Assembly (NCBI RefSeq): GCF_039523795.1
Contig: NZ_BAAAFZ010000038.1
Span: forward strand, 1-64,000
DNA: 64,000 bases
Reading direction: 5' to 3'
Origin: Craurococcus roseus
Lineage (GTDB): Bacteria > Pseudomonadota > Alphaproteobacteria > Acetobacterales > Acetobacteraceae
The notes beneath the pieces are model-generated. The model saw only the letters and a list, made by a program, of their open reading frames with translations, was not told the origin of the DNA and searched no databases. The position numbers were made by a program, and so were the translations under genes. Shown here one piece after another: positions 32,762 to 41,694 of the stretch (the stretch's first letter is position 1; every line of letters starts with the position of its first letter).

Positions 32762-33820
32762 TTACGCCGTCAGCACCACGCGCCCCACGACTTTGCCGTC
32801 CCGCAATCTGTTGAGCACGGCATCGGCGTTGCGCAGCGGTTCTTGGGCGATGGGGATGGGCGGGATCTTGCCTTCCTTGGCGATGCCGACGAGCGACCTG
32901 AGCTCCTTCACGTTCCCCACGTAGCTGCCCTGGATCGTCAGCGCGCGGATGGGCATCAACGGCAAGGGGATGGACATCTCCCCACCGAACAGCCCCACCT
33001 GGATCAGCTTCCCGCCTTTGCGGAGCGCGTCGAAGGCGAAGCGGGCCGTTTGCGTGCCGTTGACCAGGTCGATGACGGCCGCCACCGGCCCGCCGCACGC
33101 CTCCATGATCCGCTTGGCCGTGTCTTCGCCGGAGGCCAGGACGGTATCCGTGGCGCCTTGCGCCTTTGCCGCGTCCAACTTTTCGGCGGCGACGTCCACC
33201 ACGCAGATGCGCTTGTGCCCGAGCGCCTTTAGGACGGCGATGGCGTTCATGCCTAGGCCCCCGGCGCCCACCAGCACGACGGGCTCCTCGGGCCGCATCG
33301 GCATCGCCTTGTTGATGGCCGAGTACACCGTCAAGCCGGAGCACGCGTAGGTCGCCGCCAGGGCCGGATCGATGCCGGCGATGTCGACCAGGTGCTTCCA
33401 ACTCGTGGCCAGGACGTGCGTGGCGTAGCCGCCGTTCTGGTACACGCCGAGGCTGCGCGGCGCGAGGCACATGTTCTCCTCTTCCGCCCGGCACGCGTCG
33501 CACTTGCCGCACCCCACCCAAGGGTAAACCAAGCGGACGTCGCCGACCTTCACGCCTTTGCCCTCGGCTTCCGGGCCGAGCTTGGCCACGCGGCCGACGA
33601 TCTCGTGCCCCATGGCCAAAGGCAGCACCACGCCGCGGTCCGTCAACCGCATCTTGCCCCGGCTGCCCAGGTCGTACTCGCCTTCCCAGATGTGCAGGTC
33701 GGAGTGGCAGACGCCGGCGTGCGTCACTTCCAGCAGCACTTGTTCGCCGGTCGGCTCCGGCGTAGGGAACTCCATTTCCTGGAGCGGCTTGCCTGTTTCG
33801 ACGACGGCCCATGCGCGCAT
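32762..33820 (-). CDS. Zinc-dependent alcohol dehydrogenase
   Basis: 352-aa medium-chain dehydrogenase. Catalytic zinc ligands: VCHSDLHIWEG (Cys) and AMGHEIVGRV (His/Glu); structural zinc cysteines are in GCGKCDACRAEEENMC; the nucleotide-binding turn is LVGAGGLGMNA, and an acidic strand end (VVDVA) suggests NAD rather than NADP. It oxidises an alcohol or reduces an aldehyde; the substrate is unknown. SD GGGAGGA lies 9 nt before ATG 33820; an upstream ATG adds a Pro-rich tail and was rejected. Confidence 0.9.
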   Translation of the reverse strand: MRAWAVVETGKPLQEMEFPTPEPTGEQVLLEVTHAGVCHSDLHIWEGEYDLGSRGKMRLTDRGVVLPLAMGHEIVGRVAKLGPEAEGKGVKVGDVRLVYPWVGCGKCDACRAEEENMCLAPRSLGVYQNGGYATHVLATSWKHLVDIAGIDPALAATYACSGLTVYSAINKAMPMRPEEPVVLVGAGGLGMNAIAVLKALGHKRICVVDVAAEKLDAAKAQGATDTVLASGEDTAKRIMEACGGPVAAVIDLVNGTQTARFAFDALRKGGKLIQVGLFGGEMSIPLPLMPIRALTIQGSYVGNVKELRSLVGIAKEGKIPPIPIAQEPLRNADAVLNRLRDGKVVGRVVLTA

Positions 33821-33948
33821 GGCGAGTCCTCCCATCGGGATTGCTTGTGGGGGGATGGGACAATGCGCCGGTCCGGGGGTCAAGCGGGCCGGGGCAACGC
33901 CGGCGCCGCGCCGGCGTTTCAATCGCGGTACAGCCGGGAGGACGCCTT

Positions 33949-34464
33949 GTGAGCGAGTTCCTGTCGCGTATGGGCGGCGCTGCCTTGAACGACCTGAAGG
34001 GGTCGCCGCTGGACAAGATCCTGAACCAATTGATGGGCGGTCAGCAGGGCGCGTCCGGACTGGAAGCCTTAGTCGGGAAACTTCGCGATGGCGGCCTCGC
34101 GGACCGCGTCGAGAGCTGGATCTCCACCGACGCGAACCGTCCGGTCGCCCCGCAGGAGCTGGAACAAGCGTTCAGCCCGGAGGAGGCTGACCGGCTCGCC
34201 TCCGGCGCGGGGATGGAACGGCCCGGCTTGCTGGCCCTCCTGAGCCAAGTGCTGCCCCGTCTGATCGACGGGCTGACCCCCCAAGGGAGATTGCCATCGC
34301 AGGAGGAGGTGCCCCAGGGCGGGTTGGGCAGCATCCTGCGCGACATCCTCGGGCACCTCGGCGGCGAGCGCGGCACCGACGAAGGCGCCCGCCGCTTCGG
34401 CGAGTCGCCCTCCTCCGACGGACCGGCGCCGCCGCAGGGCACCGGGCCGGTGCGGCGCACCTAG
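33949..34464 (+). CDS. YidB-like protein (DUF937)
   Basis: 171 aa, small helical protein of the YidB/DUF937 type. Seen: DKILNQLMGG, GGLADRVESWISTDANRPV and ISTD..PVAPQELEQAF, then DRLASGAGMERPGLLALLSQVLPRLIDGLTP, the family core. The end is a Gly/Pro-rich, probably disordered tail. GTG 33949 has a strong SD (GGGAGGA). Function unknown; some relatives are linked to envelope stress. Divergent from the alcohol dehydrogenase gene. Confidence 0.85.
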   Translation: MSEFLSRMGGAALNDLKGSPLDKILNQLMGGQQGASGLEALVGKLRDGGLADRVESWISTDANRPVAPQELEQAFSPEEADRLASGAGMERPGLLALLSQVLPRLIDGLTPQGRLPSQEEVPQGGLGSILRDILGHLGGERGTDEGARRFGESPSSDGPAPPQGTGPVRRT

Positions 34465-34540
34465 GTTCGGCACCAGGGCGCGAAAAAGCCGCCCAGACCG
34501 CACATTGCCCGCGCCGATGCCCGAACGGCGGCGCCGTCCG

Positions 34541-35686
34541 TCACATCGGGCGCCGGGCCTCTGACCTCGGTCCCTTGGCGGCGATCAGCACCCGGCGGAT
34601 CTCATTCTCGGCCTTCTCGAGTTCCTTGGTCGCCGAGGCGCGCTGCGCCTGTGCATCCTGGGCGATGCGGAGGCTGTCCTCGATCGTCGCCACCAGCGAA
34701 GCGTTCGCCTTCTTCACCGCCTCGATGTCGAACACGCCGCGTTCGAGCTGGGTCCGCGCCTCCAGGTTCCCTTCGCGCAGCCGCTCGGCATTGGCCGTCA
34801 GCAACTCGTTGGTGAGGTCGGTCGCCTGCTTCAGCGTCCGCCCCGCCTCGCGCATGTTCTGGATGGCGAGCGCCTGGGCGAGCTGCTGCCGCCACAGGGG
34901 CACGGTGTTGGCGATGACGCTCTGGATCTTGGACGCGAGCGCCTTGTCGTTCTCCTGGATGAGCCGGATCGAGGGCAGCGCCTGCATCGCGACCTGCCGC
35001 GTCAGCCGGAGGTCGTGCACGCGCCGCTCCAACTCGTCGCGCGCCGAACGCAGGTCCCGCAGCCGCTGCGCCGCCACGGCGTCGCCGTTCTCGACCTCGC
35101 GCGTCAGGGCAGGGATGGCTTCCGCGTCCACGCGCTTCAGCACCGTGTCGCCGGCCGCGATGTGGTCGCCGAGGGCGTGGAACCACTCCAGCGTTGCGCC
35201 GTACAGGCGCTCCAGCTTCTCGACGTCCTCGAGCAGCCGGGTGCGGTGCGTGTCCAGGCGGTCGCCGACCTCTTCCACCTGGCCCTTGATGGTCTCGTAG
35301 CGTTGCAGCACGCGCGTCGCCTCGGCGCCGGCGCGGTTGAAGATGCGGGCGAAGAAGGTCCGCTTCGCGGCCAGGCCGCTCATGTCGAAGCCGCGCAGCG
35401 TGCCGAGCAGGCTGGAGAGCGTCGCCCCGGCTTCGCCCGCCTCGCGGTTGCGGGCGCCTTCCAGCATGGCGTCCGCCGCGGCGGTCGCGCGGCTCTGCGC
35501 CTCGGCCCCGAAGCGGAGGATGCTGCCCGGGTCGGCGATGTCGATCTGCGTCGCCAGGCGCTCCACCGCCGGCGCGCGTTCGGACGCCGGCGGCGCCTCC
35601 ATGGCCGCCTTCAGCGAAGCCTCCGTGGCGTCCCGCGCCTTGACCGCGGCGTCCGTCACGGGGGCCTCGTTCAAGCCCTGGCTCAT
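34541..35686 (-). CDS. telA: TelA-family toxic anion resistance protein
   Basis: 381-aa cytoplasmic coiled-coil protein of the TelA/YceH family, linked to tellurite and some toxin resistance. Family core: RYETIKGQVEEVGDRLDTHR, the long helical middle (LRDLRSARDELERRVHDLRL) and SIRLIQENDKALASKIQSVI followed by VPLWRQQLAQALAIQ. Its ATG overlaps the stop of the XpaC gene (TGATG). A small membrane protein, XpaC and TelA thus form one translation-coupled operon, suggesting a joint membrane-associated role. Confidence 0.92.
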   Translation of the reverse strand: MSQGLNEAPVTDAAVKARDATEASLKAAMEAPPASERAPAVERLATQIDIADPGSILRFGAEAQSRATAAADAMLEGARNREAGEAGATLSSLLGTLRGFDMSGLAAKRTFFARIFNRAGAEATRVLQRYETIKGQVEEVGDRLDTHRTRLLEDVEKLERLYGATLEWFHALGDHIAAGDTVLKRVDAEAIPALTREVENGDAVAAQRLRDLRSARDELERRVHDLRLTRQVAMQALPSIRLIQENDKALASKIQSVIANTVPLWRQQLAQALAIQNMREAGRTLKQATDLTNELLTANAERLREGNLEARTQLERGVFDIEAVKKANASLVATIEDSLRIAQDAQAQRASATKELEKAENEIRRVLIAAKGPRSEARRPM

Positions 35687-36429
35687 CAGTAACCCTCCTC
35701 GCGCAGCCGGTCCGACATGACCTTCACCTGGATGTCCAACGCCTCGGTCTCCTCGCGGCGCAGCCGTTCCCGCAACTCGCCGGCGGTGCGGGAAAGGTCC
35801 TCCAGCAGCGCGGGCAAGCGCTCGGGGGGCGCCGCGCCGCCTTCGAGCCGCTCGGTGATGCGCTCCAAGCCGTCGAGATGGACCGACAGGAAGCGCCGCG
35901 CCTGCGGCAGCCGCTCGGGCCGCTCCGCCAGATCGTCCAGCACGCCTTCCATCGCCCGCGCGACGCCCATCACGCGCGGCTCGTTCAACCGGGTCGCGGC
36001 GCCCTCGATGCGGGCCAACCGCTCGCGCGCCAGCTCGATCGGGCCCGGCGTCGTCGGCGGTTCGGGGGGCGGAGGCGGCGCCGTTTCCGGCAAGGCCTCG
36101 AACGACATGCGGGTCCCGAAGAAGGCGCCCGCCGCCAGCACGAACGGGAAGATCACGCCCAGGCCCGCGGCGAGCGACGCGGCGAGGCCGGTGCCCACGG
36201 CCATGATCCAGGCGGCGCGGTCGGCGTCGCCCTTCCGGCCGCGGCGGAGCACCCGCGCGGCGAGTACCGACAGGCCGAAGCCGAGCGCGCTGCCCGCGAC
36301 GATGCGCTCGTCGCCGCCCAGCGCGCCGAGCAGCGCGGCCGGGATCAGCGGCGAAGCGAAGAAGGGCAGGCCGAAGCCCCTGGTCCGCGTGCGGAACCCG
36401 ATCCAGCCTTTGAGGGCGTTCTCGACCAT
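35686..36429 (-). CDS. XpaC-like protein (DUF/5-bromo-4-chloroindolyl phosphate hydrolysis family)
   Basis: 247 aa. N-terminal membrane helices (FFASPLIPAALLGALGG; AAWIMAVGTGLAASLAAGL; FPFVLAAGAFFG), a Pro-rich linker (residues ~115-130), then a helical cytoplasmic domain with ARERLARIEGAATRLN and LSVHLDGLERITERLEGG, typical of XpaC. XpaC and TelA genes are often side by side; here the stop/start overlap is TGATG on both sides. The biochemical role is not settled, despite the family name. Confidence 0.82.
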   Translation of the reverse strand: MVENALKGWIGFRTRTRGFGLPFFASPLIPAALLGALGGDERIVAGSALGFGLSVLAARVLRRGRKGDADRAAWIMAVGTGLAASLAAGLGVIFPFVLAAGAFFGTRMSFEALPETAPPPPPEPPTTPGPIELARERLARIEGAATRLNEPRVMGVARAMEGVLDDLAERPERLPQARRFLSVHLDGLERITERLEGGAAPPERLPALLEDLSRTAGELRERLRREETEALDIQVKVMSDRLREEGY

Positions 36430-36587
36430 CAGTAGAACAGGCTGCCGAACCCGCGGAACAGCGCCACCATGCCGGTGAACCAGACGGTGAGCGTCAGCAG
36501 CAAGCCGCCGCCGGCCCAGACGAGGGGGGTGTAGAGCGCCGGCGGCTTGGGCTCGGGGTCGTGCCGGCGGTCGTTGCGCGGTTCCAT
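36429..36587 (-). CDS. Small single-span membrane protein, first gene of xpaC-telA unit
   Basis: 52 aa: charged N-terminus (MEPRNDRRHDPEPKPP), one hydrophobic helix (LVWAGGGLLLTLTVWFTGMV), then ALFRGFGSLFY. It is too short for most gene callers. Its TGA overlaps the XpaC ATG by one base (TGATG). Function unknown; coupling argues it is a small partner of XpaC/TelA. AAGGGCG precedes ATG 36587. Confidence 0.75.
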   Translation of the reverse strand: MEPRNDRRHDPEPKPPALYTPLVWAGGGLLLTLTVWFTGMVALFRGFGSLFY

Positions 36588-36658
36588 GGCGCGCCCTTAG
36601 ATCGCCCGCGCGACCCCGCCGATCAAGTCCGGCCGGCGAAAGGTGATGGAGCGGTGCG

Positions 36659-37588
36659 ATGGAGCGGATAGCCGTGGTGGGCGCGGGGCTGATCGGGCGG
36701 GCCTGGGCCATGGTCTTCGCCCGCGGCGGTTGTTCCGTCGCCCTCTGGGACAAGCTCCCGGGCGTCGCCGAGGCGGCCATGGAGCAGATCCGGGCGCGCC
36801 TGGGCGACCTGCGCGCCGCCGGGCTGGTGGAGGAGGAGCCGACCGCGATCGCCGCGCGCATCCGGCCGCAAGCGGCGCTCGACGCCTGCTTGGCCGGCGC
36901 CATCCACGTCCAGGAGCAGGGGCCGGAGCGGGTCGAGGTGAAGCGCGAACTCTTCGCGGAGCTCGACGCGTTGAGCCCGCCGGACGCCGTGCTCGCCTCT
37001 TCCACCAGCGGCATCCCGGCGAGCGCCTTCACCGAAGCCCTCCCCGGGCGCGGCCGGTGCTTGGTCGCGCACCCGGTCAACCCGCCTTACTTGGTGCCGC
37101 TCGTTGAGCTTGTGGGCGCGCCCTGGACCAGCCCCGACGCCGTGGCGCGGACGCGCGCCCTCATGGCTCGTGTCGGGCAGGTGCCCGTGACGGCGATGAA
37201 GGAAACGCGCGGCTTCGTCCTGAACCGGATGCAGGCGGCGCTGGTGGCTGAAGCCTTCCGGCTGGTGCGCGACGGAGTGATGAGCGTGGAGGACGTGGAC
37301 ACCTGCGTGCGCGACGGGCTCGGCCTGCGGTGGAGCTTCATGGGCCCCTTCGAGACCATAGACCTGAACGCGCCCGGCGGCGTTGCCGACTACGCCGCGC
37401 GGTTCGGCCCGCTCTTGGGCGCCATCACCTCCGAACAGGCGCCCTACGATTTCGACGCGGCCACCGTGGAGAAGGTCGCGGCCGAGCGGCGCGCGGCGCT
37501 GCCGGCGGCGGGCATCGAAGGCCGCAGCGCGTGGCGCGACCGCCGCTTGATGGCCCTGCTGGCGCACCGCCGGGGCCAGCCCGGCTGA
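36659..37588 (+). CDS. 3-hydroxyacyl-CoA dehydrogenase family protein
   Basis: 309-aa NAD-binding dehydrogenase. Rossmann motif IAVVGAGLIGRAWAMVFARGG; catalytic His in the family motif VAHPVNPPYLVPLVELV; C-terminal ETRGFVLNRMQAALVAEAF and SFMGPFETIDLNAPGG. It is close to the lambda-crystallin / L-gulonate 3-dehydrogenase branch, so it may act on a free hydroxy acid rather than an acyl-CoA. Single gene, ATG 36659. Confidence 0.88.
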   Translation: MERIAVVGAGLIGRAWAMVFARGGCSVALWDKLPGVAEAAMEQIRARLGDLRAAGLVEEEPTAIAARIRPQAALDACLAGAIHVQEQGPERVEVKRELFAELDALSPPDAVLASSTSGIPASAFTEALPGRGRCLVAHPVNPPYLVPLVELVGAPWTSPDAVARTRALMARVGQVPVTAMKETRGFVLNRMQAALVAEAFRLVRDGVMSVEDVDTCVRDGLGLRWSFMGPFETIDLNAPGGVADYAARFGPLLGAITSEQAPYDFDAATVEKVAAERRAALPAAGIEGRSAWRDRRLMALLAHRRGQPG

Positions 37589-37632
37589 CCGGACGGAGGC
37601 GGGCGCCTCGCAGCCGCCGGGAAGCGCCTAGC

Positions 37633-37983
37633 CTACTTGCAGGCGTTGACCATGATCTCCACGAGGTGTCGCGGGTCGGCCATGTTGGCCTCGACGCAGG
37701 CGCGGGCCGGCCGGCCTTCGTCGCCGAGCCACTCCACCCAGAGCTTGTTCATCGCGTCGCGGTCGCGGATGTCCTTGAGCCAGATCTGCGCGTTGAGGAG
37801 GCGCGACTTGTCGGTGCCGTTGGCTTCGAGCGCGGCGTCGATCTTGGCGAGCACCTGCCGCGTCTGCCCGGACACGTCCTGCGAGAGGTCGTCCGCGGTG
37901 ATGCCGGCGAGGAAGACGAAGTTGTGGTACTCCACCGAATTCGACAGGATCTGATTGCTGCCCATCCGCGTGATCTTCGCCAT
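37633..37983 (-). CDS. RidA/YjgF-family protein
   Basis: 116-aa trimeric RidA-family protein. RidA itself removes reactive enamine/imine intermediates. Segments: ILSNSVEYHNFVFLAGITADDL, GQTRQVLAKIDAALEANGTD, LLNAQIWLKDI, and RPARACVEANMADPRHLVEI with the conserved Arg. SD GAGGAGCG before ATG 37983. It belongs to the divergent subgroup that ends with VEIMVNA, so true deaminase activity is uncertain. Confidence 0.9.
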   Translation of the reverse strand: MAKITRMGSNQILSNSVEYHNFVFLAGITADDLSQDVSGQTRQVLAKIDAALEANGTDKSRLLNAQIWLKDIRDRDAMNKLWVEWLGDEGRPARACVEANMADPRHLVEIMVNACK

Positions 37984-38062
37984 GCGCCCCGCTCCTCGTT
38001 GCGAACGGGGGCGGTTCTAGGCCGCGGGGTGGGGAGCGGCAAGCGCGCCGGGTGCCGAAGGC

Positions 38063-39340
38063 TCACCGCCGGGCCAAGTCGCTGCCGCCTTGCGCGCCTC
38101 CCCCGCCTTCCAACTCGGCGGCCATCCGTGGAAGCCGGCTCACGCCCCAGGCGACCAACGCCAGCGCGAGCGCCATCGCCGCCAGGGTCGGCCACCTGAG
38201 GCCGAAGAGTTCCCCGGCCGTCCCGAGCGCGAGGGCGCCGCAAGCCGGGCAGGCGCGCACGATCATCCCCCAGAGGCTCAGCATCCGGCCCCGCATCGCC
38301 GGGTCGGACGCGCTTTGCACCAGTGTCTGCACCGAAATCCCATGCACGGAGCCGGCCGCGCCCATCAGCGCCCCGCACGCCATGGCGACGGGGAAGATGT
38401 CCGTCGCCACGAAGCCCGCCGTCGAAAGCGCCTGCGCGCCCACCGCGCCCACGGCGAGGCCGGTCGCGCCGGTGATGCGCCCGCGCGACGCCACCCACAG
38501 GCCGGAAGCGAGCGCGCCGACGCCGATGCTCGCCGTCAACAGGGCCAGCCCGTCCGGACCCTGCGCGAACAGGCGCTCGACGTAGGGCGGCAGTATCTCC
38601 TGCACGCCGCGCAAGAGCACGGACGCGACGGCGGCGAAGGCCAGGATCGGCCCCAGCCCGGGGTGGCGCGCCGCGTAACGCAGGCCGGCGAGGGTTTCCG
38701 CGAGGAGGGAAGCGCCGGGCGCGTGCCCCCGCCGCTGCGCCGCGTCCACGCGCAGCAGCGGCATCGTGGCGGTCGCCGTCACGTAGGCCAGGCAGTTGAG
38801 CGCGATGGCGGGAACCACGCCGTATCCGGCGATGAGCGGCCCCGCGATCGCTGGGCCGACGAAGCGCGCGACGTTGAAGCACAACGAGTTGCACGCCACC
38901 GCCGCCGGCAGGTCCGAACGCGGCACCAACGCCGGCATCAGGCTCTGCCGCGCCGGTTGCGAGAAGCTGGCGGCGATGCCGCCCACGACCTCCAGCACCA
39001 ACAGGAGGCCGATGCCCAACTGCCCGAACGCCAGCAGCAGCGCGACGACGCCGGCCTGGACCGCGATGGCGCCCTGGGAGAGCATGGTCAGCCGCACGCG
39101 GTCCACGCGGTCCGCGACCGCTCCGGCGATCGGGCTGAACAGGACGGCGGGGGCCAGGTCGCAGAACGCGACCATCCCGACCCAAAAGGCGCTCCGCGTC
39201 AGCTCCCAGGCGAGCCAAGCCACCGCGATTCGGTGTATCCAAAGCCCCGTCCACGCGATGGCGGAGGCGCCGAAGAACACCCTCGCGTTGCGGTGGGACA
39301 GCGCGCGGCCGAGCGCGCCCGTACCGCCTAGCGCCGGCAA
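38063..39340 (-). CDS. MFS transporter (EntS-like exporter)
   Basis: 425-aa, 12-helix major facilitator. The loop motif after helix 2 is AVADRVDRVRLTMLSQ (family motif A), with a PARQSLMPALVPRSDLPAA segment as in the EntS/Bcr-like drug or siderophore exporters. Substrate unknown. The start appears to be TTG 39340. It is third in a minus-strand group with a lipoprotein gene (20 bp) and an unknown gene, so they may be co-transcribed. Confidence 0.85.
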   Translation of the reverse strand: MPALGGTGALGRALSHRNARVFFGASAIAWTGLWIHRIAVAWLAWELTRSAFWVGMVAFCDLAPAVLFSPIAGAVADRVDRVRLTMLSQGAIAVQAGVVALLLAFGQLGIGLLLVLEVVGGIAASFSQPARQSLMPALVPRSDLPAAVACNSLCFNVARFVGPAIAGPLIAGYGVVPAIALNCLAYVTATATMPLLRVDAAQRRGHAPGASLLAETLAGLRYAARHPGLGPILAFAAVASVLLRGVQEILPPYVERLFAQGPDGLALLTASIGVGALASGLWVASRGRITGATGLAVGAVGAQALSTAGFVATDIFPVAMACGALMGAAGSVHGISVQTLVQSASDPAMRGRMLSLWGMIVRACPACGALALGTAGELFGLRWPTLAAMALALALVAWGVSRLPRMAAELEGGGGAQGGSDLARR

Positions 39341-39360
39341 AGGCGCGTCCGCCTACGCGG

Positions 39361-39795
39361 TCAGCGCCGGGGCGGCGCGGCCGTCGTCCTGGGGTCTTGC
39401 TCCAGGCATTCCGCGGCGATCCGGTCGCGCTCGAACGCGCGGCCGAGGCGGTCGGTCTCCGCGCGCCGGGCGTAGATGCTGGCGTCCGTGCCGACGCGCG
39501 CGTCCCGCTCGTCTTCGCGCATGAGCTGCCCGCGGTCGCGGTAGAGCACGATCCGGTCGGCGTCGCGGCGGCAGGCTTCGGCCGCCCCCGCCCGGTCCCG
39601 CGCCCCTGCCGACGGCGCCGGCGACGTGAACGTCTGGCTGCGGCCCGCCGATGGCGGCGGAAGCCGCCGCGCTGTCGAGGGCGGGGCGGGCGCGGTGTAG
39701 GCGCCGGGCGACGGGGCGCGTTCGGCGCCCCCGCCGCAGCCGGACACGCCGGCCAAGGCCGCGCCGGCGACCAGTGCGAGCAAGGGGCGCGTCAT
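39361..39795 (-). CDS. Putative lipoprotein
   Basis: 144 aa. Signal peptide MTRPLLALVAGAALAGVSGC with lipobox VSGC; Cys20 would be lipidated. After it come a Pro/Ala/Ser-rich linker and a charged helical end (CRRDADRIVLYRDRGQLMRE, LGRAFERDRIAAECLEQ), and two more Cys. No known family. ATG 39795 overlaps the stop of the upstream gene (ATGA). Confidence 0.75.
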   Translation of the reverse strand: MTRPLLALVAGAALAGVSGCGGGAERAPSPGAYTAPAPPSTARRLPPPSAGRSQTFTSPAPSAGARDRAGAAEACRRDADRIVLYRDRGQLMREDERDARVGTDASIYARRAETDRLGRAFERDRIAAECLEQDPRTTAAPPRR

Positions 39796-40310
39796 GGCAG
39801 CCTCGCCGGGTTCGCGGCGCCGCGCGATGGCAGCGCCTTGGGCCGCAAGCGCTCGACGAGGGCCGTTTCGTCGAGGCGCGCTTCGTGGTCGAGCGGCAGG
39901 GCGGCGGCCGCCGCCAGCAGCGACGGGTGGAGGTCGACGCCGGCGGGCGTCACGTCGAAAAAGGGCTCCAGTTGCGCGGCGCGGGCCAGCACCTCGACCA
40001 AGGCGAGCAGCCGCAGGCAGAGCGACAGGCCGGTGAGCGTGTGGAGCCCGAAGGCTCGGTCGATCGCCTCCGTCCACGCCCCGGCGTCCGGGTCGGCGAT
40101 GGCGATCTCGGTCGGCGCGCCGTCCTCCCGCTGCGCGAAGCGGAGGAAGCGCGGCGCGCCCCATTGCCGCTCCACCGCACCGTGCCGGGCCACGTTCCAA
40201 GCGCGCAACAGATCGCCCGGCGGCACGGCCGGCAACCGTTCGGGCGGAATGGGGACGAAGTAGGCGAGGGCGCCGGTCTCCGTCTGGGCGACGCGGATGG
40301 TGCGTGGCAT
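39792..40310 (-). CDS. Hypothetical protein (172 aa)
   Basis: Not recognised. Starts MPRTIRVAQTETGALAYFVP, then LLRAWNVARHGAVERQWGAP and an alpha-helical middle (LCLRLLALVEVLARAAQLE). Soluble, no signal peptide. ATG 40310 is preferred; two more in-frame ATGs lie upstream. Its stop overlaps the lipoprotein start (ATGA), so the two are co-translated. Confidence 0.65.
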   Translation of the reverse strand: MPRTIRVAQTETGALAYFVPIPPERLPAVPPGDLLRAWNVARHGAVERQWGAPRFLRFAQREDGAPTEIAIADPDAGAWTEAIDRAFGLHTLTGLSLCLRLLALVEVLARAAQLEPFFDVTPAGVDLHPSLLAAAAALPLDHEARLDETALVERLRPKALPSRGAANPARLP

Positions 40311-40387
40311 CGCACGCATGTGGCACCGATGAGGGTCGAGCGCCACCGCCTTCGCGCCGGCCGCGCGACGTGCCAGGCTGCTGTTGC

Positions 40388-41683
40388 ATGAGCGACCCCA
40401 GCCTACTCCCGGCCACCGCGGCCGCCCGCCGCCTCCAGGACGGCGCCCTGTCCGCCGCCGACCTCGCGGAAGCCTTCCTCGCCCGCGTCGCGGCCCGCGA
40501 GCCCGAACTGCGCGCCTTCGCTTGGCACGACCCCGCGGCCGTCCGCCGGGCGGCGGCGCGGGCCGACGCGGCGCGCGGCCGGGCAGGGCGCCCGCTCGGG
40601 CCGCTGCACGGCCTGCTGTTCGGCATCAAGGACGTGCTGGACACCGCCGACATGCCGTCGCAGTACGGCTCGCCGATCTGGGCCGGGCACCGGCCGAGGG
40701 CGGACGCGTCGGCGGTCGCGCTGGCGCGGCGCGCGGGCGCCATCGCCGTGGGCAAGACGGTTACGACCGAGTTCGCCACCCGCCACCCGGGCCCGACCGT
40801 CAACCCGCGCAACCCGGCGCACACGCCCGGCGGCTCGTCCTCCGGCTCCGCGGCCGGCTCGGCGGCGGGATTCTTCCACGCCGGCTTCGGCACGCAGACC
40901 GCGGGCAGCGTCATCCGGCCGGCGGCCTTCTGCGGCGCCGTCGGCTTCAAGCCGAGCTTCGGCACCCTGCACCGCGGCGGGATGAAGGTGATGAGCGAGT
41001 CGCTCGACACCATCGGCGTGATCGCCGGCAGCGTCGGCGATTGCGCGCTCTTCATGGCCGGGCTCACCGGCCGCGACCACGGCGACCCCGACGCGCGCCC
41101 CGGCGCCGCCCCGCGCCTCGGCGTCTGCCTGGGCCCGACCGCGGACCAGGCAGCGCCAGAAACGCTGGCCCTGCTCGACCGCGTCGCCGCCGCCGCCGGC
41201 AGGGCGGGTGCGACCGTGACCGAATTGCGCCTCCCGTCCGCCATGGACGAAGCGATGGATGCCCACCCCTTCGTCATGAACATGGAAAGCGCGCAGGCGC
41301 TGGCTTGGGAGCTGGACCACGCCTCCGCGCAGATTTCGCCCGTCCTCCGGGAACGCATGGACTGGGCGCGCTCGCAGCCCCCGGCGGCGCTGGACGAGGC
41401 GCGGCAAGCCTTCGCGGCCGCGCGCGCCGCGTTCGCCGACGCCATGAGGCCCTTCGACGCGCTGTTGACACCTTCGGCGCCCGGCGAGGCCCCGGAAGGG
41501 CTGGGCTGGACCGGCGATCCAGCCTTCAACTCGCTTTGGACGCTGCTGCACGTCCCATGCGTGACGGTGCCGGCGGGCGAGGGGCCGAAGGGCCTGCCCC
41601 TGGGCGCGCAGATCGTGGCGGGCTTCGGCCAGGACCGGGCGGCGCTCGCCTGGGCGGAGTGGGTCCGCGCCGCCGCGGCCTAG
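40388..41683 (+). CDS. Amidase (amidase signature family)
   Basis: 431 aa with the Ser-cisSer-Lys triad: Lys81 (GIKDVLDTADM), Ser150 in the GGSSSGSAAGSAA loop, and Ser174 (GTQTAGSVIRPAA). The spacings match the signature-family amidases. It hydrolyses amides; the substrate is unknown and GatA is unlikely given the short C-terminal domain and lack of gatBC neighbours. ATG 40388. Confidence 0.93.
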   Translation: MSDPSLLPATAAARRLQDGALSAADLAEAFLARVAAREPELRAFAWHDPAAVRRAAARADAARGRAGRPLGPLHGLLFGIKDVLDTADMPSQYGSPIWAGHRPRADASAVALARRAGAIAVGKTVTTEFATRHPGPTVNPRNPAHTPGGSSSGSAAGSAAGFFHAGFGTQTAGSVIRPAAFCGAVGFKPSFGTLHRGGMKVMSESLDTIGVIAGSVGDCALFMAGLTGRDHGDPDARPGAAPRLGVCLGPTADQAAPETLALLDRVAAAAGRAGATVTELRLPSAMDEAMDAHPFVMNMESAQALAWELDHASAQISPVLRERMDWARSQPPAALDEARQAFAAARAAFADAMRPFDALLTPSAPGEAPEGLGWTGDPAFNSLWTLLHVPCVTVPAGEGPKGLPLGAQIVAGFGQDRAALAWAEWVRAAAA

Positions 41684-41694
41684 GCGGCGCCGGG

